Assembly: GCA_002102555.1 (NCBI GenBank) | Contig: MCFL01000072.1 | Location: forward strand, 1 to 64,000 | Direction of reading: 5' to 3' | Source of the DNA: Catenaria anguillulae PL171 | Taxonomy: Eukaryota > Blastocladiomycota > Blastocladiomycetes > Blastocladiales > Catenariaceae | DNA: 64,000 nt | Shown: positions 31,818-40,496 of the stretch, piece after piece | Layout of the letters: each line of letters starts with the position of its first letter | How positions within the stretch are numbered: position 1 is the stretch's first letter | Notes under the pieces: model-generated | Told to the model about the DNA's origin: nothing | Databases searched by the model: none | The model's input: only the letters and a program-made list of their open reading frames with translations | Made by a program: the position numbers and the translations under genes

Positions 31818-32868
31818 ACATCCAAGTTGCCAACATCTGCGGCTCCCAAGCGCACGACCGACTTGTCGAGACCCTCAACTACGCACAACAACAACGGGTG
31901 GGCATTGTGATAACTACAGAGACCAAGTTGTCCGACAAGGGGGCCCGCGGGCTGAACTGTGCGGCGCTCGACCAAGAATGATGATCAAGGTTACCCATGA
32001 CGGCTCGCGTGCAAAGGGATCTGGTGTATTGGTTGCAGTAGACCCAAGACTCAAGGGCTACGTTGGCAGATGGTCTGTTTACGACGGATACATGGTGGCA
32101 TTCACCCTCCAGGGCCATGGCGACTTCCAGCTGCGCATTGTTGGCGTTTATGCGCCACCTCAAGACCCAACCATTTGTGCGTTGCTGGGTCCCCTACAAG
32201 TTGAGATAGAGACGGCGGATGCAAGGGGCGAGCTACTACTGATTGCGGGTGATACAAACGAGCAAGAAGACGCTGCAAGTCGGCCGCTGGAGGCGGTCGC
32301 GCTTGGGAACGGACTCTTGGACCTCGCAGTGCATCTGGATATGGCTGTGAGTATGCACAAGGCTGGTGGATGCCTGGACCGTGTCTTTGTTTCGCCAACC
32401 ATCACACATGACGTGCTTGCCATGTCAATTGTTGACGCCCGGGGCTTTGACCATGCGCGACTCGTTCTTCAAACAGCACTTGCACTCCGACTGGACCATG
32501 ACCTTGTTCACCTGCGACGACAAGTCCGACAGGACGCTGCCAGGTATGTACTCGATGAGAAGCGTCTAACTGGCAACTCTTGGGCCGCGTTTGTCTCCAG
32601 AGTGTGCACAGATATAGGGATTCGAATCGACAACATCAACACCTTCCCGGCATGGGTTGATGCCAAGTCGCTCGAAAGCAGCAACAACAATCAACTTCCG
32701 GCTGTTCTCGACCCAGCACTGCCAATTGGGCACAGATGGTACCTGTATGAGAACGTCATGCTGGCTGCCAGCCGTGCACAATTGCCCCACAAGAAGCTTT
32801 GTGCCACCGAGTCATACGGATCTGTTTTAAACTGGCGTTCAACACAAGAGACGGTGGAGTGGGGAGTG
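31818..32868 (+). pseudogene. LINE K ORF2 APE-type endonuclease and linker
   Basis: The first part reads QVANICGSQAHDRLVETLN and TTETKLSDKGARGLN; after a frame change at about 31975 comes SGVLVAVDPRL. APE signatures follow: the E in TETKL, GDTNEQ (a GDxN motif), LDRVF, and FDHARLVL at the SDH position. Such endonucleases nick the target for target-primed reverse transcription. The frame is then open for about 120 codons of linker to 32871. This is the only endonuclease I could find in the window. Confidence 0.8.
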
Positions 32869-33037
32869 TGACGTCAAGAGGAGTTGAGGTACCGCGTGCA
32901 GGCCCAAGTGAGATGAAGAGGTATCTGGGCGTGTTTGTGGATGGCTCGGGACCAAGGAAAGCAACAGAAAAAGTGATGAGGGATGCCGTGACAAGTGTGA
33001 TCAACGTCCTGAGGACGAAACGGGTCCCTGCCAGGAT

Positions 33038-34180
33038 TTTTTTTTTGTGTCGCTACTACATGTATTTGACTTTAACCAACACAAATCCTGGCCAAGAGAG
33101 AGAGAGCAGGAAGGGAGGAGTACAAACACACCCACCACGATGGGTGGCGCAGGCAAGCATAGGGGAGGCAGGCAAACGGTAGTAGGGGTCATTTAAGACC
33201 TGAGGGGGGGGGGGGGGAAAGCAAACAAAACAACTACGACTTGTTGGGCAAGGGGCCGGGGTACGCAATGGAACCCTGCGCCTTTGCCTGGTGGGCCCAA
33301 TTCTTCTCCTGCGCAGCCGCCAAGCGTTCCTCAAAGTCGTCGTACAAGCGAAGCTCGTCCAAAGCAACCCTGAGATCCACTTCGACGATGGCGAGGTCAC
33401 GGTTGACCCGCATGTACCGCTCAGAGGTCTTGGCCCCGTGGGCCGTCAGCTCGGCCACATCCTCCATTGTTGTCTCCAACGCTGGCTTGATGGACTCAGA
33501 CATGAGCTCAAACTTTCTGGTGAGAGCCTCAAAGTCCGCCAAGAGCCCCTCCACCAAACCAGCAAGGGACCCCAAACGTTCCTCAATCCCCTCAACCTCC
33601 TCTTTGGTTGCCAACAATCTCTTCTCAAGACCATCGACCTGGGCTACAACCTGCTTGGACACGTCCGACTTGAACGCCATTAGCAGGGCCTCTTGATCGG
33701 CCATGAACTTGGCCATTTGTCCTTGCATGGCCATGATCTTGTCGGCCAAGTCATTGATCTTGCCACGCAAATCCTTGTTGAGGGTGTCGACCTTGTCGAT
33801 GGCTTGCTTGGCAACATCAACATAGCTGAAGCCACCACGTGTTGGCACCGAGGCGCAAGAGCGAGACAAGGGAGGCAAGACCTTGGCAATGGCGGGCCGC
33901 GATGGGCAGGCCAGCTTGACATGGCCGCGCTCGCCACAGGAGTAGCAGAGCTTGGCCAAACCAGGGAAGAAACGCAACTCGTGCCCATTGGAGGCAAGCT
34001 CACCCAGGGCAACTGCATCCATGGCATCTTGTTTGGTCTCGTAGCGCCAATGACACGCCAGAATGACCGAGCACGACTGTTGTCAACCAAGAGCGCTTGA
34101 CCCTTGGCAACCAGGGAACTGAGTTGGCGCACAGCACTGTAGCTGCACAAGACTTGTACAAGCACGTCCTTGTCGGTGAG
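33038..34180 (-). mobile_element. E-type ORF1-only element, 3' half (G)
   Basis: A T run at 33038, the terminal motif (TGTCGCTACTACATGTATTT), a G/A-rich 3' UTR and the ORF1 C-terminal two thirds: a CCHC knuckle (CYSCGERGHVKLAC), AKQAIDKVDTLNKDLRG and coiled coils (about 33234-34022), with a frame change near 34030 (about the DAM/VLQV junction). Reading 5'-wards it begins ASKLTDKD at 34189, exactly where half H stops. No ORF2 sequence lies between ORF1 and the 3' UTR. Confidence 0.87.
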
Positions 34181-34189
34181 CTTGCTGGC

Positions 34190-34365
34190 AACTATATGGA
34201 GTCGTCGGGTATTGAAAGTGGACTGGTCGGGTATTGGATGGTGTTGGTCGGGTATCGAATGGTGTTGGTTGGGCATGACATGGTATTGGTCAGGCATGAC
34301 ATGGTATTGGTCGGGCATGGCATGGTGTTGGTCGGGTAGTGGGTTATTGGGCGGCATTTTCGGGA
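34190..34365 (+). repeat. MULE terminal inverted repeat with minisatellite (proximal end)
   Basis: The outer end AACTATATGGAGTCG leads into GGGTATTGAAAGTGGACTGG and four to five units of the 24-nt G-rich repeat, then GGGTTATTGGGCGGCATTTT. It abuts the 9-nt TSD cttgctggc (34181-34189). It matches the block at 11227-11474 with fewer repeat units. Confidence 0.85.
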
Positions 34366-34625
34366 AAAGTGGAGCTAAAATTACACTGATCAATCACTCA
34401 ACACAACAATCCTCAATTTTTCGTCCTCCGCCAGTCGTCACCTCATTACATATGGACATGCTGCGCTCGAATGAAGGATTGAAGCCTCAATGCAAACCCG
34501 CTCGCTTGCCGCAACCTCCATTTACCACTTCAACTCCACAGCCGCTGCCACCCGCTCAGCTTGAATCCACTTCCACCTGCTTTGGCTCAACCCGCAAACT
34601 CGTTACCTGACAGGCAACTTACATC

Positions 34626-36471
34626 ATGGGCAGGCCCGCCAAGTTTATCGACGACTGCCCAATGGCTGGCGGCGTGGGGCTGCCTGACAACCCAAACGGC
34701 GGCTTCGTCATGGACCACTTCACCGCTTCTGCTTTGATCGGGCATCCTGTTGTCAAAAGTCGCACGTATTCTGACTACAAGCACAAGGGCCCCATCTGCG
34801 AGCTGTGCCGTGACATGATTGAAGGTCCTGGTTTGCAGCAAGCTGTACAAGAAGGCAACCACGGCCTTCGTTCCTGCTACTTAGCATGCCGTTGCTCGAA
34901 CTTGTGCACCAAGACGTTTGTGTTGAAGGTTTGCGATTGCAACTATGAATTGAAGCACTGTGAAGAGGAGGTACGATTGATCGGACTAAATATGTTGTAT
35001 GTGGTAGCGTCATGCCCATCCATGAAAGACTCACTTCATACGACCTTAGGCGCACACGGAAACAACAGAGCGGGTGGACCCAGCCTGCGACGGTCGCAGC
35101 TGATTGGTTCGGCCGCTCATGCAAGGCCTGCGCGGATTGTCAAATGACGAGAAATCTCTGGTGGATCTGTACAATATCCGAGGTTCGTCTATCAATAGCT
35201 GCGTGTACAATGCATCTATGTTACTGATATCATGTCATAGGTCGAGGTGCAAAAGCCATTTCTACGGACCTTCTCAGTGCTGGCCTCATTGATGCTACCC
35301 ACCGTTTGGCCGACCCTTCCAACCACAGCAAGATTTCCAACTACATCAAAGAGCAAAACCGGAATGCACGACGGAACCAGTACACCTCCATCAAAGCATT
35401 GTACGACAAGCACAAATTTGATCCTGCTATCGATGTCGACGACGCGAACCGCCCATACCTCGCCATCCCAAACGAGGACGACGGAATTGGTATTGGGACA
35501 AGGGAGCGCCCGTTCTTGATGCTCGCCTTCACGGAAACGACGCTCACGAACCTTTCTCGAGTCGCCCAGGCTGTTGGTGGAATGGACAAGGCCGTCATTT
35601 TGTTTGACGGCACGTTCAAAACCAACGAAATGGGATACCAGCTGTTCGTCATTGCCGTGAACGATCTTGGCCATCAAGCGCACACGGTAGCTTATGCGAT
35701 CATGTCGCACCGGAGCGAAGAGACGTACTTGGCCGTATTGAACAAGTTGTTTGAAGTTATTCGGGCCATGGTCGTGGACGATGATTATGACACGACAGCT
35801 TGGGAGGTGACCATGTCCGACGCCGAAGATGCGATTGCATGTGCATTGGAGGCGGCGTTACCCGGGATCAAGTGCGGGATGTGTTGGTTCCATGTGAAGC
35901 AATGCATCGAGAAGAAATGCAAGGCCAAGTCCATGGCCGGTGTCATTCGATTGGTTCACACACTCCATTGGACCGACAACGAGGACGAGTTCAAGGCACG
36001 ACTTCTAGATTTGTTCAATCACTTGAACGACGAGGCGGTTTTCGACACGCCCGCCAAGACAGATGCTGCTGAGCAGTTCTGGATGTACTTTATCAACGAA
36101 TGGACCCGTGGATACCCTGTCGCCTTCGAAGATCCAACAGAACCAGCCGGCCGCGGCGTGCGCAAATCGCGGTCTCGTTGGTACAGATGGCGAGTGTTCG
36201 ATTTGCCAACTGGTGTTGTGCGCACGAACAATTCTGTTGAGGCCAAGCACAAGGTCTTCAAGAGCATGTTCCGGATCGCCGTTGCCCAAACCGTCCTCAC
36301 AACAATTCAGCATTGTCAGACGTGGGTGCAGCAAAACGGCATGCTTGAAAACGGTATCCGCCATCGTCCTGCTGTCGGTGTACGTTTATTGATTCCTGAC
36401 ACCATTCCCTCGCCGATTGATCTTTTTTCCAACATTTAACTTGAAATTTCACCATCGCTCGCCAGGCCAAG
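34626..36471 (+). CDS. MULE transposase, N-terminal and catalytic part
   Basis: Exons start with the ATG at 34626 (MGRPAKFIDDCPMAGG), which holds a Cys-rich head (CELCRDM, then CYLACRCSNLC and CDCNYELKHC). After one or more introns, LSNDEKSLVDLYNIR joins across an intron ending at about 35240 to KAISTDLLSAGLIDATHRL. The long catalytic exon runs to 36379: DGTFKTNEMGYQLF holds the first Asp, MSDAEDAI the second, CWFHVKQ the usual C/H motif and TNNSVEAKHK the Glu. A further intron is likely, 36380-36465 (GTACGT to CCAG), leading to AKY, which continues at 12095 on the other strand. TSD of LINE B: gctcgccaggccaag, 36457-36471. The catalytic residues look intact; the gene is cut by the LINE and the inversion. 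Confidence 0.88.
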
Positions 36472-36677
36472 TTTTTTTTTTTTTTTTTTTTTGGATCACT
36501 ACCACATGTATTGAAGCTGAAAACCAACACAGAAGTCTTGAAAGAAGGTACAAGAGCAGGAAGGTCACAGATCCAAGACACTCAACGGATGACAAGAGCA
36601 AGCAGAGAAAATGGCAAGCAATTGGTGGTAGGGGCACTTGGCCATGGGGACAACAGAGAGGGCAAGGTAGAGAAGAG

Positions 36678-36733
<56 letters not shown>

Positions 36734-38794
36734 AGAAGAAGAAGAAGTAAGCAGACGGAAAGATTCACGTCTTAATGCATGCAGTAGCGATTGGAAAAAA
36801 AAAGTAAGCAGACGGAAAGTAACAGGGTCTGAGGTCGACATTCAACCACATCACGGATGCACAAAATGAACAACATGCAACAGAGAACCAAGAAAGTTCG
36901 AAGTCAAATAAAGGGAAGCAGAGTCAAAACAACGGTGAGCATACGAGGACAAGGGAAGGTTACGCCATACGCGCAGAGGCAGCAGTTGGAGAAAGCAAGG
37001 GGACAAAAACAGAATGTGTACCCGACTGTACCCCGACACAGGTAGCAAAGCGTTGCTGTGAGTGTCCGAACCCAAACCTGGGGGTTGAGAGCCCTGGGAA
37101 AGTGCCGTGGAACCGCCATTCGCCAAAGGAAACCGGTGCATACGAGGCTGAGGAGGAGCCAACAAGGGGCGGGCAGCCAGCGTGGCACTCGTAGATGTAA
37201 TGTGCGGCAACAAGCGCAAGGTTCATGGGCGACCGATGGGCCACTGGGGCGCCTGCCTCCTGACAGTGGGGACATTGACAGGGCTGCCGGGCCACAAGCG
37301 GGTTTTCTGGCATGCGTTGCTCGATCGGTCCAACAAGCCTGCAACGCTCCTTCCACAGCACAGTTTGGATGGTCGTGGAAGCGATTGAGACAATTTGCGC
37401 GAGGATAGATACGAGGTTGGGAAATTGTTGTTGCAGGCGCACCTCGACTACGCATGCTGCAGTCGCCCGTAACTTGGCTGGATCCATTAGCCGCTCGACG
37501 AGTGTCTTTGCTGCCGCTTGGTGTGCCGTCATCCTGCGGCGCCGTAGCAGCTCCACAACTTGTTCGTGCACATCCAATTGGCATGTCCAGAGTATGTTGG
37601 CAAGTGTGCGACACTTGAGCCAATGTTGTTGATTGTCGAGAGCACCGCAGAGCACACAATTTGGGGACGGCACCCGCTCTGGCCAATACTTGTGGAGTTG
37701 AGCGCGAGTTGGCAGGCGACTCGTCAAAACCTTGACGCGGAACGTGACTGATGCGTCGTCGGCAAACAATGCGGACATGGCTGATGCCTTGCGACCATTG
37801 CGAATGGCCCCGTCAAACACCATCAGATCAGGCTGCCCAACCAACTTGAGCATATGCGAGTACAAATCGATGCGGGATTGTATCTGTGCTTGACACCGAA
37901 TTGCGCGGCCCACCTGCGCATACACCAGCTCATGGCCTACCTGCACCAGCGCGCCAAAGTCAATTGCGCCCAGAAACCGTGGCGAAAAGGCGTACATCTC
38001 ACGGCAATTTGCACCACAACGGGCAAGCTCGTCAGCCTTCTTGTTCCCTGCATTCCCATCATGGCCCTTGACTTTCACGAGATCCAGCACGAGCTTCTTT
38101 TCCTTGACCAGTGCACGAAGGACAAGTAACAAGTCGTGCAGTGGCGACAGGTGACGTGGCCCAATCGCCTTGGCATCGGGCAGGCCCAGAAACATGGGAA
38201 CAACCTGCACAGCAACAGCCGAGTCTGAGAAAACACGCACATCCGATCCAGCAGGGAGCTTGTCAACAATGGCAATGATAGCAGCAATCTCGGGGCGCAA
38301 TGAGCTGGTTGGCGCAGGCGGCAAGCGGCCAATGACTTCCAGGTCAAGCTGGGGGCAGTGAGCGCCAAGCCCCATGGCGGCGTTGTCCGTGTCCGTTGCA
38401 GGCCGCAACGAGCCATCAGTCCAACAGTCGAGGATCGTGCTGTGGTGTGCTGTGAGCGGCCGTGTGACATTCGCAAGTGGAGGATCTGAGTAGGCCAAGG
38501 TTGGACGGTGGCACCGGTCGTTGTCACTGCCGTTGTCGCTGTCTACATCCATATCGTCTTGCACATACCCAGGGAAGAAACTGGACATGTACGGGCAGTG
38601 CTCCGGCAATTCGTGGTTGGGCGCGAGAACAACATACGCGTCCACACCATCCCGACGCTTTGTGAGAGACTTGGCTGAGATTGGGTACGTGTACGCAAGT
38701 GGGATGGTGACGAGGCAGTCAGGCACGTCACACTTTGTTGACGACAATTGGCAGTTACCTGTATCACCACAGTCAAGGCATAAATGGAGGAGAG
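36472..38794 (-). mobile_element. LINE B3
   Basis: The T run at 36472, terminal motif, (GA)n tract and 40-nt D insertion match B1 and B2 closely. The ORF2 frame is open. It ends at 38794 at the base equivalent to 13221 of B1, where a D-type T run starts. It lacks the D1, E1 and F1 insertions seen in B1. It lies in the MULE in the opposite orientation to B1 and supplies the 3' part of the LINE whose 5' part is 12096 to about 13220. Confidence 0.88.
36960..38747 (-). CDS. LINE B3 ORF2 C-terminal part, open
   Basis: About 595 codons without a break: VPDCLVTIPLAYTYPISAK linker, an acidic DDMDVDSDNGSDND stretch, RNase H (CWTDGS, EIAAIIAIVD, FSDSAVAV, KVKGHDGNAGNKKADELA), zf-RVT-like CVLCGALDNQQHWLKC, and the C-terminal extension with CQCPHCQ and LSTPRFGFGHSQQRF. 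The stop is at 36960. The best-preserved family-B protein in the window; the start is a truncation, not a true initiation codon. Confidence 0.85.
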   Translation of the reverse strand: MSSTKCDVPDCLVTIPLAYTYPISAKSLTKRRDGVDAYVVLAPNHELPEHCPYMSSFFPGYVQDDMDVDSDNGSDNDRCHRPTLAYSDPPLANVTRPLTAHHSTILDCWTDGSLRPATDTDNAAMGLGAHCPQLDLEVIGRLPPAPTSSLRPEIAAIIAIVDKLPAGSDVRVFSDSAVAVQVVPMFLGLPDAKAIGPRHLSPLHDLLLVLRALVKEKKLVLDLVKVKGHDGNAGNKKADELARCGANCREMYAFSPRFLGAIDFGALVQVGHELVYAQVGRAIRCQAQIQSRIDLYSHMLKLVGQPDLMVFDGAIRNGRKASAMSALFADDASVTFRVKVLTSRLPTRAQLHKYWPERVPSPNCVLCGALDNQQHWLKCRTLANILWTCQLDVHEQVVELLRRRRMTAHQAAAKTLVERLMDPAKLRATAACVVEVRLQQQFPNLVSILAQIVSIASTTIQTVLWKERCRLVGPIEQRMPENPLVARQPCQCPHCQEAGAPVAHRSPMNLALVAAHYIYECHAGCPPLVGSSSASYAPVSFGEWRFHGTFPGLSTPRFGFGHSQQRFATCVGVQSGTHSVFVPLLSPTAASARMA

Positions 38795-39127
38795 TTTTTT
38801 TTTTTTTTTTTCAATCGCTACTGCATGCATTAAGACAAGAAATCAACAAAGGAGGCTCGGGAACAAAAATACAAGAGCACTAGGTTGGGGTCTTAAGCAC
38901 CCATGAAAAGAGGCACAGGCAAGCAAGAGAAGGCAAGCGAGTGGCAGTAGGGGTCAAGAATGACCGGCGGGGGAGATGAAATAGGGGGGGGAGGAAGCAG
39001 AGGTGATGAAACAAAACAAAACAATGACCACAAGCAAATACTAGACAAAGACAAAACACAACAAGTGAAAGGGAAAGAGCAATTTGTACAAGGAAGTGGG
39101 AGGGCGGGAACACAATGTCACATGGGT
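38795..39127 (-). mobile_element. LINE D-type 3' UTR fragment
   Basis: A T run and D terminal motif followed by about 300 nt of D 3' UTR. By eye it differs from D1 more than the D2 sequence to its right does, so it may be a different D copy joined here by recombination. Its right end carries one copy of the E2 flanking repeat. Confidence 0.75.
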
Positions 39128-40496
39128 ATGTCGTAACACATCCCATGAATAAAAGCATATAAAACTTTCAGCAATCAGCTCAGCATCCCAAAACAAGCCA
39201 ACATCAGTTGCCGCCCCACTGCCTGCTATGTCCGATGCTATGGTTGTTGATGCCACGGCATCGCCGATCACAGCTTGGGTGGGGCCCATGCCCCATTCTG
39301 TCCACCAAGAACCTGCTCTGTCCTACCTACAGCGCACCTACAAGGTTTCTCGCATTGTCAATGAGCGCTCGCTGTCCGGATTTCGTTTCTGCAAAGTTGC
39401 ATTCACATGCCAAGAAGATCTGGCCTTGGCCACCAGCAAGTCACCAATGTATTTCCGTGGCCAATTCTTGCACGTCCTTGACAATTTGCAAGTTTGGCTA
39501 GACAAGCGCAGTGCTGTCAACAAGAACGTACAAGTACTTTGCCCCTACAAGGCTGTGCGTTGTTTGGGCGAGCTGCTCGCCAAGGCCCAGGCCCTCATGG
39601 TTGACAACTCCCGGGTCCGTTCCTTCTCTCGTGTGCTCTGGCACTATGGGAACCAAGAAGATGCGTCAGCTGCCGTTTCGCTTGGCAAGTTATTGGTCAA
39701 TGGTCATGATTTGTTTTCGCCGCTGGTTCTGCTCGACTTTGCTACCTGTGTGGCGAGCCAGGCCACTACAAGTTGGCTTGCCCGTCCAAGCCTGTTTCTA
39801 CCAAGGTCTCTCTCCCAGGTCCATTGCCTGCTCTTGTCCCTCCAACAAGTGCTGGTGGTGTCAGCTATGCTGATGCGGCCAGCAGGCTATCGACAAGTGG
39901 ACAAGGATTTGCGTGCCGAGGTGGGGGGTCTGTCCAACACCATATCGGCCATGCAGGATCAACTCAGCAAGTTCTGTGCCCAACAAGATGCGCTGTTTGC
40001 AGCCCTCAGGTTGGAACAGGACAAGTTGAGGCAGGATCTGGTTGATGTGACTGCGGTGGTGCGGGATACTGTCCATCGCCGCTACACTGACCTGACCCGT
40101 GATTCAAGGCAACTGATGGTGCCCTGGATGACCTGCAGAGAACGCTCGTGAGCCTGGAGGAGCGTTTTGAGGACGCTGAGAAGAAGCTTACTTGGCTGAC
40201 CTTAGCATTCAAAGGTTTGAAGCTCATTGATAAGTCGCTGCAGGAGTCAGGGCCTTGATGCCCTTGGCTGAGTGGTTTTGTTGTTCCTCCCCATTTGCCC
40301 CTCCACCCTCCTTCCCCGCCCCTCCCCATGGCTGCTGCGGCCCCTACTACCACTTGCCTGCCCTTCCCCCTGCTTGCTTGTGTCACCCATTTTGTGGTGG
40401 TTGTGTTTTGGTCTCCTCCTTCTTGCTTTCATCCCCTTTAAGCATCAAAGTTGGTTGCAGCCTCAATACATGTAGTAGTGATTCAAAAAAAAAAAA
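39128..40496 (+). mobile_element. E2, ORF1-only LINE-derived element
   Basis: A 1.37-kb plus-strand element flanked by acacaatgtcacatgggt (to 39127) and acacaatgtcgcatgggt (to 40515), one mismatch. The leader aligns with E1 (CCATGAATAA, AGCAATCAGCTC, AACAAGCC). ORF1 starts at the ATG at 39228 (MSDAMVVDATAS). A frame change near 39715 precedes the CCHC knuckle, and further changes follow. The 3' UTR and motif CAATACATGTAGTAGTGATT precede poly(A). No ORF2. Confidence 0.88.

Larger units (their letters stand above)
29746..33037 (+). mobile_element. LINE K, 5' part (ORF1 end, endonuclease, RT remnant)
   Basis: From the left: ORF1 C-terminal half with a CCHC knuckle (29760-29801, CFACGSQEHTRVQC) and a coiled coil (AALEAENAELKAALRAT) to 30312; insertion D4; the ORF2 head from 31033 with SINE1 inside it; the APE endonuclease (about 31840-32500); a linker; then from 32866 the RT thumb (YLGVFVDGSGP). 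The RT palm is missing. The right end, ggtccctgccaggat (33023-33037), is the TSD of the E-type element G/H and continues, inverted, at 10837. Confidence 0.85.
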
